64,000 nucleotides of DNA from Halocafeteria seosinensis (GCA_001687465.1 LVLI01000005.1:1-64000); one strand, 5' to 3'; positions 1-10,266 are shown, counted from the first letter of the stretch. Notes: generated from the sequence alone by a model not told the origin. Translations and numbers: made by a program.

Positions 1-274
1 TTTTTCCCCGCCTGTCTGTTTCCGTTCTCTGGAACACACAAATCAACAATGCCACATGATGAACCATTCGCGTAGTTCCTGGGCTACCCAATCCAATCAC
101 ATTAGCTAATACTAGGGCTTATAGTGTTTATACCACTTAACGAGCTGAATTTTAGTAGTCTTTGCAGTACTGATGTGATTGATAATCTAGTGTCGTGCAG
201 TGTACTATTGTGGTTTTAATCTCACGTAGGTACTCACCTGTTGCATCTTAGGGGAATATTGTTAATCGCCTAAA
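1..274. other. 5' flank of the Rieske gene
   Basis: No gene or repeat is visible in this AT-leaning stretch. It must hold the promoter and 5' UTR of the Rieske gene, whose ATG is at 275. I see no convincing TATA box. Confidence 0.4.
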
Positions 275-1429
275 ATGCTGTCGACAAAGATGCTGAGGCA
301 AGGGCTCTCCGCCGTGGCTCGTCAGAACTCCGTGGCGACGCCATTGGCCGCCGTGGCGAATAATTTGAGCAACACAGGCTGCATGCAGTATCACTCACAT
401 ACAGGTAAGTCGAGTGATCCGGTTGTGCGCATTGGAAATGAACGAGAAAGCATGAGGGAAGAGAGCTGGGTTACTGGAAGGCAGCGTGGCGCATTCTACG
501 CTCATTTGCTTGGCTTTTGCTTCGGTTTCTCTCGTCGTGAATGCTCGCCATTGGTGCCGTTATGTCGTTATCTTTAATGGGAAGCGCGCTATTATTAGGT
601 GCAAAAAAAATAATCGTACTATGACTGTCTGGAGCCTCCAAAGGGAACGTGAAGGGCGCGAAAATAACAAAAAGTATCAGGAGGGAGGACCAAGGGGGGA
701 AACGGCGGAACAGAGGTTGAAGGGGGAACTGGCCCACTCGTGTTCTTGAGGATTCCTGGTGTAGATTCTTTCAGTCACGTATTTTGACAATTCTGTTTGT
801 TCGTTGTCGCAGCCAATATGTCCAATGCTGCTTCCTCCGATAAAGCATTGGAATCGGTTGGATTGGATTATGGCTCCGTGGATAATTACTTTGAGAAGGC
901 CAGGCTTCCACCCGGAGAGCAGACTAACAAGAGAGCGTTTACTTACTTCGTTTTGGGCAGCGCTAAGTTCATGTGGGCATCAGCAGTTAGGCTTGCAGTT
1001 GTGCGAACAGTTGCTACAATGAGTGCATCTGCCGATGTGTTGGCATTGGCCAGTTTAGAGGTTGACTTGTCGGGAGTTGACGAAGGCGCATGCCTAACAG
1101 TTAAGTGGCGAGGAAAACCTGTTTTCATTAAACGCCGCTCTGAATCTCAGATAAAGGAAGTACGCGAAGAACCAGTTAAATACTTGCGGGATCCTCAAAC
1201 AGATGAAGAGCGAGTACAAGACCCTCAGTGGCTCATTGTCCTTGGAATCTGCACCCACTTGGGTTGCGTACCGATTCCGAATGCAGGTAATTACAAAGGG
1301 TGGTTCTGCCCTTGCCATGGTTCTCATTATGATGGAGCTGGACGTATTCGCCAAGGACCTGCTCCTCTTAACTTAGAAATCCCGCCGTACAAATTCACTG
1401 AAGGTGGAAACAAGGTGGTAATTGGTTAA
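275..1429 (+). CDS. UQCRFS1: Rieske iron-sulfur subunit of cytochrome bc1 complex
   Basis: Two exons, 275-404 and 813-1429, give 248 aa. The donor is acag|gtaagt, the acceptor is tcgcag at 811-812, and the intron is 408 nt (phase 1). The N-terminus is rich in Arg, Ser and Ala, as expected of a mitochondrial presequence. A single membrane anchor follows around [15 protein letters not shown]. The C-terminal Rieske fold carries both cluster-binding boxes, CTHLGC and CPCHGSHYD, so the two Cys and two His ligands of the 2Fe-2S cluster are intact. The family protein passes electrons from ubiquinol to cytochrome c1 in respiratory complex [10 protein letters not shown] plus the [14 protein letters not shown] context favours the mitochondrial bc1 form over the plastid b6f form. 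The intron is longer than most others in the window and contains only shadow frames. Confidence 0.93.
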
Positions 1430-1779
1430 GGCTAATGACCGACGACGAAACATAATATATTTAACTTTCAACCTTTCCTCTGCTAAAACTTTAAGTGTAC
1501 AATAAGGATCCCATGAAGCCAATAGCTTTCTCAAGTTACGGCAGCACATTGTATACAGAGTGTCGAGCGGGGTTCCTCAGCTCAGCTGAGCCAGCTCACA
1601 ACTCAAATTCACAAAATGAAGTTCACATTTGACTTGTTTTACAAGTTGTTAGCCATGCTGTCAATAGCACCGGCTGATGCATAGGGGCATGATCATGTTA
1701 TTTGGATAGATAACCCATTATCTTTTGTTCAGTCCAATCGGTACTTCGTGGTGGTACAAAACCCCGGTGGATAAGCATC
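1430..1779. other. Intergenic region
   Basis: 350 bp between two genes on the plus strand. It should hold the Rieske 3' UTR and the promoter of the RECQL4-like gene. I see no ORF, repeat or RNA gene here. Confidence 0.4.
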
Positions 1780-4700
1780 ATGTCGGCTTCTCCAGTAGAG
1801 AATGTACAAGACTTACGGAAGCAAATCAGTCGGTGGAAGAAGGAGTTTAAGGAAGAACAGGGGAGAGAACCAACGAAAGCTGATATTGATACCACACCGA
1901 GGGTGAAGAGCATGCTTCGAGCTCTTCAGAAGAGTGCATCGTCTACTTCTTCGACGACTGCAAAATTCAAACCGACTGAGGACAGCATGGAAGCTCCCAT
2001 GGCAGGAGACTCAAAGACTACCAAGCCATTGTACGTTTCGAAATCAAAGAGAAGGAGGTTAATGTTACAGAGCGAAACTGCACTACCCTCCAACAGTAAG
2101 AAGAAGCTCAAACAAGAATCATCAACGGCTGCTCCCGAGAAGCCCTCGGAGGATAAGGAAAACGAACCAAAGAAAGAAAAACAGGACCCTTATGCCAAAG
2201 CGACTGAAAATGCTGTCGAGAAGGAACCTCCCAAGAAAATCATTGCAGCTTCAAAACTGGCCAATGACAAGATCAAACGCCTGCACAGACTTTCGGATGG
2301 CTACAACTCTTTCCACTCACTACGTGCAAGCGACAACAATCACAACTCAACAAAATTCCTTGGCTCCTCTCAAGCACCGAGCACAAAGGATGCAAACCTT
2401 ACAAAGCTAAACTTAAGGAGAAAGAGCTGGAAACCGAATAAGAGGAGTCATAAGAAAAAGGGATACTTTCCGAGACGTTTCACTAGTTTCACAGATAAAG
2501 TTATTGCTCGCGATATGCTCTTCTCCATGTTCACTGAAGCATCTTGTTTCGCTCCGCCAACACAGGCCATGGAAGCTTTACTGGAGCAGGGTTATATTGT
2601 TGATCCTCACGAAGAATGCAAGTACGTTCCCAAGTGTAGTGGCCATGCCCTGAAAGCGGCGCAACGTACCGTTCAAAAGAAGAATAGCAACTTTGGACGT
2701 AAGTTCTACTGCTGCGGGTTGGGCCGACAAGACAGGTGTAACTTCTTCATGTGGGAGGAAGATAATGTAGGAAAGACGTATGTCAAAGCTAAGCGGGCAA
2801 TCGAAGGCGAAAAGAGTAGTGCCGAAGTCAATGAAGGATCCCGTCGAAACGAGGAAAGTTGCAACCAGATTACCCTCTCTAGCGGATCGGACACCGAATC
2901 TGAGATAGAAGACACTCACGAAGCGACCGCTAAGACTTCTACTGGGAAAAATAGCAAGCTAACACTCAGGAGGCTGCTCAAGGAGCACCAAGATGGCTCC
3001 TGGATTACCGTCCAGAATATGGGGCAGACAACTACCGAATTGAAAGCGTTCCTAAGCGAAGCAAAGCCGGGGTCGACGACGGTGCATCTCCTTTCACAGG
3101 CTTCAATTACGACGGAGGAAACTGCCTCGGTTTTTGGTGACTCTGTTTTTCTCCACCCGTATATGATGGCTAGCATGATTTACCGATTAATTGAGCAGCT
3201 TTGCTGTGTATCATCCAGCGGCACCCATATTGTAGTGTCTGACGAGTTTCTATTGTCAAACTACGGCGGCTTGTTTCACCAGAAATCGTCGAATTTTGGT
3301 GAAATAATCATAGTACTTCACGAGGCGGATGCCCTGTGCCACAAAGGTTCTCGGTTCGAGATGAAAATGGTGCACGCTACTAATGAACTTTGTAACGCGT
3401 TCAGACCTACATCGATTGTGACATTGAGACAACGACAAAGCCTATGTAGTTTGGACGAACGTGACCTAATAACCACTGCAAGAAACTTCTACCGCGAAGA
3501 ATGCAGGCTGGAATGTCGCGACATTTCTCTTCGGGTGATACCGACAACTAAACATGTGAAACACCAGCAACTCCTGGAGCTGTTCACGGGTAGCAAAAAG
3601 AAAGTCAAATCTGTGATGATTATAGTGGGAAATGCGAAAGCTGCGGACAACTTAACACGCATCTTTTCAGACCATGGAATCGAAGCTAAGGCATATCATA
3701 AATGGACGACACCCAAACAGAAGGAATCGATATTTGCCAGGTTTGCGGGAAAGAAGCTCTCCGCCGTTGTATGCACCCTCGAGAGTCTCCACTCGGAACT
3801 TATCACAGCATCTTCTACATTGGTTCTGACATCCGCTGTTTTCCGTTCAGAGGTGTGGGATACCATTTTTTGTGGCAATACAAAGTTTCCTCCTCTGGTA
3901 ATCAAATGGTTTGTACCCGCCGAGCAACCCGGCTCTTCGAAAGAACTAGCCCAGGACATACGGGCGGCAGCGAGTCAGAAACCCGGTCCTGTTTCGCCCT
4001 CCTTCTTGATTGCTTACTGCAAGTACGTACATGATGTAATGTCATCTGCGACCAAGGGCCTTTCAAAGGGCACTGGATCGTTTTCCCACGATTTTCTTCA
4101 TGAAGTGCTCGGCATCGATGTAGCTGATTTCCTAGACCTGGTTTTGGCAGACGGTCCGGCATGTACAGATGTGAATACTGACGCCCCAAAGTATTGTAAG
4201 TTGAGGATCAAAACCAATAAGTTGCATCAGCATGTCCGGGAAGACCCAGTCTTTTCTCGCCTCTTCGGAATAGCACTGCTAATGGAAGAAAGCGGTTTTG
4301 TAAAAACGTCGAAGGTCGTCAAAGAGGGTCATATTGACCAACTCCAGAAGGTGATTGCCGAAACGGTCACAGAGGAGTACATGAATATTGCGGAAGTTGT
4401 TGGTAGCTATCGAAGCGCGATTAAGCAGTTATGCGACATAGACTTATTTGAAGAAATCCCGTTTGATGGTTTCTTCGTAACGCTAGTATCGGAGCAGACA
4501 TTGGACTTCCGATTGGATATTGCAATGTTGTGCCTTCTCTGGGCGTGCTCTCCTAGGGAAGCAAGAGTGTATCTCCCGCTACTTCCGTACGAAGAAATCG
4601 CGTGGGAGGACGTATCCATAGAGTTCCATTGGAGGACATCTGAAGATACCCAGAGAAAGAGGTTTTCCCAATTTGCGTACTTTCCCCTCTTGCATGAATT

Positions 4701-5271
4701 TGAAGAAATGAACTTTCAAAAACAAATGTCGCAGATACGACAGAGGAAAGGAAACTCTTCAGTAAGCCATGATAATTCAGGCCTTGTCGTCAACGCCTTG
4801 AGCATGCCTCCGTTAAGTACTCCTGAAAGTTCTTTAGTCTCACCCAATTTCCAAAGGAAACTCCGCGAACTCGTTTCTGAGGTATTATCACGATGGTCTG
4901 ATGAAATGATCCTCAACGACGACTGGGAAGGAACACCAGAGGCCCTCTTACTCCAGCAGTTCTTGGAGAATTCTCCTATTATGACTGACTTGTATCCTCA
5001 TTTATCAAAGAAGTATCAAGGTCTAGAAGACATCAAGCGAAAAGTTAAGTTTCTTCGCTTTAACTGCTCGAACATGTTGTATGCGTTATGGGACCTTCAG
5101 GCGAACCATGACGATGATGTTGCCTGCGCTGTTGTCTGTGGACTAACAGAATTGTCTTATGGACAAGCCCTGGCACTGCTCAGCGAGTGCATCGATAATT
5201 GGTGGGATGCCAATTACTTCGACGCGGAAGAAGACGCCGATGAAACAGATCACGCAGGTAGATCAATGTAG
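1780..5271 (+). CDS. RECQL4: RECQL4/Sld2-like protein with zf-GRF insert and degenerate RecQ helicase core
   Basis: Intronless, 1163 aa. Residues about 10-45 (LRKQISRWKKEFKEEQGREP, then TKADI) match the Sld2/DRC1 motif at the N-terminus of RECQL4, which acts in loading the replicative helicase. A Lys/Ser-rich linker follows. At about 285-327 a GRF-type zinc finger is visible (CSGH, NFGRKFYCC, CNFFMWEED). From about 395 onward the order of a RecQ core can be followed, but its motifs have decayed. No GxGKS/T P-loop exists; the equivalent stretch reads KPGSTTVHLL. The DEAH box is HEAD (residues 514-517) in a context like RecQ DEAHCxSxWxHxFRP. Motif III TAT is absent and motif VI QxxGRxGR is absent. 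The second RecA-like lobe is recognisable (MIIVGNAKAADNL, GIEAKAYH). The long open frame with no stops argues that the protein is maintained without ATPase activity. Calling it RECQL4-like is firm for the N-terminus and an inference for the core. Confidence 0.72.
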   Translation: MSASPVENVQDLRKQISRWKKEFKEEQGREPTKADIDTTPRVKSMLRALQKSASSTSSTTAKFKPTEDSMEAPMAGDSKTTKPLYVSKSKRRRLMLQSETALPSNSKKKLKQESSTAAPEKPSEDKENEPKKEKQDPYAKATENAVEKEPPKKIIAASKLANDKIKRLHRLSDGYNSFHSLRASDNNHNSTKFLGSSQAPSTKDANLTKLNLRRKSWKPNKRSHKKKGYFPRRFTSFTDKVIARDMLFSMFTEASCFAPPTQAMEALLEQGYIVDPHEECKYVPKCSGHALKAAQRTVQKKNSNFGRKFYCCGLGRQDRCNFFMWEEDNVGKTYVKAKRAIEGEKSSAEVNEGSRRNEESCNQITLSSGSDTESEIEDTHEATAKTSTGKNSKLTLRRLLKEHQDGSWITVQNMGQTTTELKAFLSEAKPGSTTVHLLSQASITTEETASVFGDSVFLHPYMMASMIYRLIEQLCCVSSSGTHIVVSDEFLLSNYGGLFHQKSSNFGEIIIVLHEADALCHKGSRFEMKMVHATNELCNAFRPTSIVTLRQRQSLCSLDERDLITTARNFYREECRLECRDISLRVIPTTKHVKHQQLLELFTGSKKKVKSVMIIVGNAKAADNLTRIFSDHGIEAKAYHKWTTPKQKESIFARFAGKKLSAVVCTLESLHSELITASSTLVLTSAVFRSEVWDTIFCGNTKFPPLVIKWFVPAEQPGSSKELAQDIRAAASQKPGPVSPSFLIAYCKYVHDVMSSATKGLSKGTGSFSHDFLHEVLGIDVADFLDLVLADGPACTDVNTDAPKYCKLRIKTNKLHQHVREDPVFSRLFGIALLMEESGFVKTSKVVKEGHIDQLQKVIAETVTEEYMNIAEVVGSYRSAIKQLCDIDLFEEIPFDGFFVTLVSEQTLDFRLDIAMLCLLWACSPREARVYLPLLPYEEIAWEDVSIEFHWRTSEDTQRKRFSQFAYFPLLHEFEEMNFQKQMSQIRQRKGNSSVSHDNSGLVVNALSMPPLSTPESSLVSPNFQRKLRELVSEVLSRWSDEMILNDDWEGTPEALLLQQFLENSPIMTDLYPHLSKKYQGLEDIKRKVKFLRFNCSNMLYALWDLQANHDDDVACAVVCGLTELSYGQALALLSECIDNWWDANYFDAEEDADETDHAGRSM

Positions 5272-6637
5272 TCCGAAAAATACTTCCTTTGACGGCACAA
5301 TACCAAGCGGAAGCCTATCGTAAGATTCGTACAGTGGCTAGGTGATGCAGAATTCCGAACCTTTCCTTGGTATTCTTCAACAAAGCGTTGCTGGGTGATT
5401 TTCCATAATACTAACGGAGAAAATGTGAGATCCAAAACCTCCTTGACCATCCTTCGATTGAGCTCAGGCATGGCCCGGCTTGCTAGCGCTGGTCCGTCAT
5501 TCAGCTCGAGAACACTGAAGTCGCCATTTTTCTTGGGAAGCAAATCCAGTCCGAATACCTCAAAGCAGTTCTTCATGGGCATGAAAGCACCACTATTTGG
5601 GGCTTCGCTCCGACTGAGCGTTGCGGCGAAGATAGAGCATACGATTCGACGACATTCTTGCCGTATTCCCTCACAATTCTGACACTTCGGGTCCCACCAG
5701 CTGCCATCAGAGTAATTTGTAATGCTGTAAGAATTAAATAAGTTCTCTAATGTAACGCTATCCCCGTTGCTGTTTTGCGAGTGGTTAGTGACCCAGAAAT
5801 TAAGTCCAGTATATTGCGGACTTGCTATGTGACAGAGTACCTCGTCATGCACGTATACGCAAAGATTGCCAATCGCCACCAAGTTCACGCGGAGAGACAT
5901 TTTTCTACCATTTGCTAACACCGTGTCACTCACACATTGCTGGAGCATCCATGACCCTGATCGCTCACCCTGACTGAGACTTGGGATAATGTGGAGCGTA
6001 CTTTCCAGCTCTTTTGAACCGTGGGCAAATGATACGTCAAGCCCGTTTGAGCCTCTGGAATGTTTAATAACGTAACAAGTCGTATCCTGTCCTTTGTGTC
6101 CCAGTTCTTGCTCGAGGCTTCTCGCATCTAGCGTTGTAAAGTCCTGTGGAAGTGTAACTGTTGGTATGTACACACGTTGCAAGGTTTCGCGAAAATTATC
6201 GTCGATCAGCCAATATGTGCCGCTGACGGAATTCTTTGCTTCCTTTGTTTCTCCCTGGTGTATCGCGTTGTAGATCATGTGCTGAAGTTTATCCTTATGC
6301 GTCAGTGCGCTTCGGATGTAATAACTGGAAACTACTAGGTCCGAATCTTCAAAGAAGCGCTTCCAGTTAATTTTAGAGAAAGGAACCCACTGCGCCCTCA
6401 TTAGGAAATAGTTTCAATACGTAACATTCCAGTGGTGTTAGCCAGTCACTGACTTACTTGAAAAACACATTCTGGGTCATAACCCAAAGTAAGCCGCACA
6501 TGCACTCTGCCATCAGACTCTACACATGTAGATTCCGCGGTATTGTCCTCTTGATTGTAAGCTAATAAACAGTCGCGAATATTGCTCTGCATAAGAGGGA
6601 CTGTAGAACGACCGTCTACACCTAGGATGGCAGCCAT
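5250..6637 (-). CDS. Tubulin-tyrosine ligase family protein (ATP-grasp)
   Basis: Exon 1 is 6637-6458 and exon 2 is 6389-5250, separated by a 68-nt phase-0 intron (ttcaa|gtaagt; gcgcag|TGG); total 439 aa. The order of motifs follows the TTL family: WVPFSKINWKRFF and YYIRSALTHKDKL near the start, CYVIKHSRGSNGLDVSF as the nucleotide-binding Lys strand, FWVTNHSQN (compare HLTNH of TTLs), and a C-terminal CFEVFGLDLL then SVLELNDGPAL, giving the E-x-N pair that binds Mg-ATP. TTLs ligate amino acids to tubulin tails or other substrates. This one resembles TTL or Pby1-type members more than polyglutamylases, but the substrate cannot be read from sequence. The last 22 bp of its CDS overlap the end of the convergent RECQL4-like CDS. 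Confidence 0.75.
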
Positions 6638-6791
6638 TACGGCTGTATGAGCCTATCAAAGCTGCCTCAGAGTCATGCTCCTACAATTACCGGTACTATG
6701 CAGATTTCCAGACCCCTAGGGACATTATCTCGTACATGAGAGTAAATTAGAGTGAAACATTTTTTTAAGCTTTTTTTTTTTTTAACAACCC

Positions 6792-8165
6792 ATGTCTCAA
6801 CGACAACGAAAATTGGAGCAGAAATCGGTGGTAACGCTGCGAGGGATACCCGTGTTGGCAGAGGAGGCCAAAGTGATAGAATGGCTCCAAAATGAATACG
6901 GCGCTATGGGAGCAACCGTCGCCTCCCCCACTTCAAAATTACGTGGCATGGCGTTCGTCGATTTTGCAACACCGGACCAAGCGCAACACGCTGCAGCAAT
7001 TCTGCATGGAACATACTTTGAAGGGTCCCGAATTAAAGCATCTATGAAGAAAGACAAGTGCAGCTCCAAGAGAAAGGCACTCACCTCACCAGAGACGTCC
7101 TCGTCCCCAACTGAGGTTACCCAATCTTTTATCAAGCGCCAGAGAAGCCAGAGCCATCGAAGGCCTCAGGGCTGGAAGTTGGTGGCCGCTTCCAGAGTGT
7201 GCCAAGTATCCGTTGCCTCATACCAAACCCCGACCCACAGCAGTCGGGGAATTGATCATTTAGCAACCAACCAACTCCCTGGAATCAAGAATGGGAACAG
7301 TCACAGGATATCAACTACATCAAAATGGATCGCAAATGGTTAGTGCGTCGTTGTTCTTCTGTTCACACACACACCTCTGAGCGTACTGTCACCATGGATG
7401 CAGTGGTCACCTCGCACCCGCTAGTGTACTCTAAGATACTAGGCGTATTGCGCGATGCAGGACTGTATGGCCCTTTTCCACCGTCGCGAAATGGGCACGG
7501 CGAAGATGCTACATCAGCTCCGATGACTAACGGAGAGCTTCAGAAACGTGATATATCACTAGAAGAGATTGCCCAACAATGGACAGGTTCAGCGCACCTC
7601 GAGCTAGATCAGTGGAAATGCTGGGTTAATCAAGGAAAAATAAAGCCATGGTTTGGACGGCAGTTGATGGAGGAAGGCACCGTGCTCCCTGAGGGTACGT
7701 TTCGGTTCGAATATATTGTTCCGCTCCAGATGACGCTTCCATGTGGCGGCCACTGCAGATCCTAAGATAAGACAGCTGTTTGCAGACCATCAACCGGGTC
7801 CGCCAAATAATTGCCTTTATTTGAAGAATCTCCCCATTCCAAGAACCTCAGGCCGCCGATCGAAGCAAGAAACGAAGGAGAAACGAGAAAAAGTCTTAAA
7901 CTTCTATCTCCTTCGGCTCTTCGGAGGTTTCGTGTCTCCCCAGCATCATACCACGCCGAGGAGTATTGTGTTGTGTGTCAAAGCATTCGTTGCTGGCAAA
8001 ATGCGAGGTCAAGCTTTCATTAGCTATAAAACGACGCTAGAGGCGCACATCGCCCTAAGAGCGCTGCAGGGATACTATGTGAGCATCGATCCCACCGAAG
8101 AAGGGCCCTGTATACGACCACGAAGTAGTCCAGTTCTGATTGGTTTCAAACAAATTATTCCATAG
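6792..8165 (+). CDS. RNPC3: RNPC3-like U11/U12 snRNP 65K protein (two RRMs)
   Basis: Three exons, 6792-7338, 7404-7694 and 7759-8165, give 414 aa with introns of 65 and 64 nt. The N-terminal RRM has RNP2 VTLRGI and RNP1 KLRGMAFVDF. The C-terminal RRM has CLYLKNLP and MRGQAFISY. The middle holds HPLVYSKILGVLRDAGLYGP, then FPP, which parallels the PRFY-x-QVLHLMNKMNLPTPFGP segment of RNPC3. IRQLFADHQPGPPNNCLYLK parallels the segment just before the second RNPC3 RRM. Known RNPC3 bridges U11 and U12 snRNAs in the minor spliceosome. Uncertainty: between 7115 and 7340 another frame (YPLPHTKPRPTAVGELI) also resembles the conserved YPPP segment of RNPC3, so the first splice may be wrong. The AT-rich run just before the ATG (6772-6783) is a poly-T tract. 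Confidence 0.62.
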
Positions 8166-8664
8166 GACGAAAAGGCACTTCTGAGAACCCATTGATAAAT
8201 GTCATTCATGCAAAGTTCGAGAAGACCGATGGGAGCCAGAAGAAGAGTCAGCAAAATCTCCTACGTACCGACAACAACAAAAGCGATGTTCCGCGTTTAG
8301 AGCGCTTTCAGCAACTTTGTAAAAGATTTGTAGCTCTGAGTTAGGAAATAACTCGAATCATTACTTGTAGAGGTTTTTGAAGTTAATTTCCACGTTTATA
8401 CACAAGCGAGTACAACTCTTTGCAGAAGTTCAACAGGGAAACGGACTATCTGATTACTCGATGAGAAGCTTACGTGGCTCACTAGGGGCGAGGGCTTGAG
8501 GAGGTTGGGTTAGCGGCACCTGAGGCTGTCTAGCACAGATGAAATTAATTAATAACGTGTTGTTATATTTAAGTAGGCTTGCTACGCGTTGAAACCATAC
8601 AGAGACCGTCGTGGGTACTGTCTCCCAAATAACGTCTAAAGAGGGACAGCCGTACGTACAAGGA
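8166..8664. other. Convergent intergenic region
   Basis: The 3' ends of the RNPC3-like gene and the PKD gene face each other here. On the minus strand a frame different from that of the PKD gene continues to 8454 and contains a second DPCTYGCP copy (8650-8672), so the true 3' end of the PKD gene may lie in this stretch. Confidence 0.45.
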
Positions 8665-10266
8665 TCATTGCGCCTCTTNTTGTTCCTCCCCGCCACATCC
8701 AAAATCCGTGGGACAACCGTACGTGCAAGGATCCATTGCACCAGGACATCCAGGTGCACACACGTCGTTAAGACAAGGATCGACAAGTGACGCAGTAGGA
8801 CTTGGAGATGAAGAAGGTGGTGTGCTAGCACTCGGTGAAACGGAGGAAGAAGCAGACGCGCTAGCACTCGGTGAAACCGAGGAAGAAGCAGACGCGCTAG
8901 CACTCGGTGATTCTGACGATGAAGGTGAGGGTGTAGCACTCGGTGATTCTGACGATGAAGGTGAGGGTGTAGAACTAGGGGTTACTGTGGGACTAGACGA
9001 CGACGATGGTGATGGTGATGGAGATGCAGTTGGTGAAATGTCATTGTCTTCATCAGTGCTTCCCACCAATGGAATCCAATTGACATCCCTCCCAACTATT
9101 TTCAAGACAGAAGGATCCTGCGACGATGCACCGGTCTGACCCTGGCAATTGTATCGGAAGTCTAAAACTCCATCTCCGTTGACGTCCTTGAGCTCCCCAT
9201 CTCCAAGCGGAACACATCCTCCTCCCGAAGCAAGTATGTGTCCAGTGCCAACGCGGAGGCTTTGAACGGCAACAGATGTAGCGTCAAAGTATTGGTCGCT
9301 AAAGATACTCACAGAGAACACGTTTTCTGCTAGCGATCGATCTTTGGCTTCGGTCGCCCTCAGTCGTGGAAAGCGCCCGCGTCTTCGCCCCCGCCCTCCC
9401 CTTCCTCTTCCAGCTGGTGGACCTCTACCTCTGCCACGAGAACGACGACTACCTCGTCGCCTGTCACGCCGTGAACGTCTATTCCTTCTGTCTCTTCGCC
9501 GGCCTCTCTCATCATTTTCTTCCTCATCTTCGTCATCCTCGGTATTTTCTTCATCAGCATCCGTTTCATCTTCGTCATCCTCGGTATCTTCTTCATCACC
9601 TTCGTCACCATTGTTCTCACCATCGATGGGATCAACTGCTAGAGAAGCTAAGTGAGCAACCGTTATACGCTTGGTTTCAGACCCAGCTCCTCCATCATTG
9701 TCAGCCACAAGTGATAGCAATGTAAAATTTCCACCATGCTCGAAGACGTGAGACGACGTCAACACCCTGACATCCCCTACGGAAGTGAAAGAGTCTGAAG
9801 TCTCCGATCCATCACCCCAATTAATCACGCCTGAAAGAGTGTCCGATACACCTGGATCGGTGGCGAGAACTAAGAACTCCATTGGAGAACCGCGAACTCG
9901 TTCGCCAGTAACAAATAAATCAATGATTGAGGGAGCAACGTTCTCCACTTCGAGAGAAAACTCCTCCTCTGCAATCTTTCCGTCGTTGTCTGTGACTGAC
10001 ACCCTCACGGTTTGGCTGTTTGCGGGTCCATCAAGAGGCTTATAGCTCCAAACCCACTGCGCCTCAGAGACGGTGCTCACTTCTCCGACGCTAGCTAGTA
10101 GGGTTCCGTGAGATGGAGTGTACCTTCCAAGGTTGTATGCTTGACTACCCTCCTTAACAGTCAGCTGCTTTTTCGCTGAACCCACGTTCGCAGCAGTCAC
10201 TCGGAGGGTGGCCACGCATAGTAGTGGTATGCTGTACAGCAAAGAAAAACGCGCTACGCTGCCCAT
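8665..10266 (-). CDS. Secreted PKD-domain protein with acidic/basic blocks and Ser/Pro-rich linker
   Basis: 533 aa from the ATG at 10266. I chose this start because it opens a clear signal peptide (MGSVARFSLLYSIPLLCVAT); upstream codons in frame add an unlikely leader. An Ig-like segment comes first, then a PKD-type fold (NWGDGSE, HVFEHGGNFTLLSLVADNDG). An Asp/Glu-only block of about 35 residues is followed at once by an Arg/Gly block of about 60. Next is a domain with DVNGDGVLDF (a calcium-binding-loop type sequence), then about 90 residues of Ser/Pro/Ala repeats (SPSASASASSSV), and a Cys-rich tail (DPCLNDVCAPGCPGAMDPC). Extracellular or cell-wall adhesion is likely. The ambiguous base at 8679 lies 15 nt before the stop. 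Past it, in another frame, DPCTYGCP recurs, so the stop at 8665 may be an assembly artefact. The family is not recognised beyond PKD. Confidence 0.7.
   Translation of the reverse strand: MGSVARFSLLYSIPLLCVATLRVTAANVGSAKKQLTVKEGSQAYNLGRYTPSHGTLLASVGEVSTVSEAQWVWSYKPLDGPANSQTVRVSVTDNDGKIAEEEFSLEVENVAPSIIDLFVTGERVRGSPMEFLVLATDPGVSDTLSGVINWGDGSETSDSFTSVGDVRVLTSSHVFEHGGNFTLLSLVADNDGGAGSETKRITVAHLASLAVDPIDGENNGDEGDEEDTEDDEDETDADEENTEDDEDEEENDERGRRRDRRNRRSRRDRRRGSRRSRGRGRGPPAGRGRGGRGRRRGRFPRLRATEAKDRSLAENVFSVSIFSDQYFDATSVAVQSLRVGTGHILASGGGCVPLGDGELKDVNGDGVLDFRYNCQGQTGASSQDPSVLKIVGRDVNWIPLVGSTDEDNDISPTASPSPSPSSSSSPTVTPSSTPSPSSSESPSATPSPSSSESPSASASASSSVSPSASASASSSVSPSASTPPSSSPSPTASLVDPCLNDVCAPGCPGAMDPCTYGCPTDFGCGGEEQXEAQ

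Noticed and set aside
9344-9655. Plus-strand frame rich in Ser/Arg/Leu inside the PKD gene
   Set aside because: It is the antisense of the acidic/basic low-complexity block and has no independent support.
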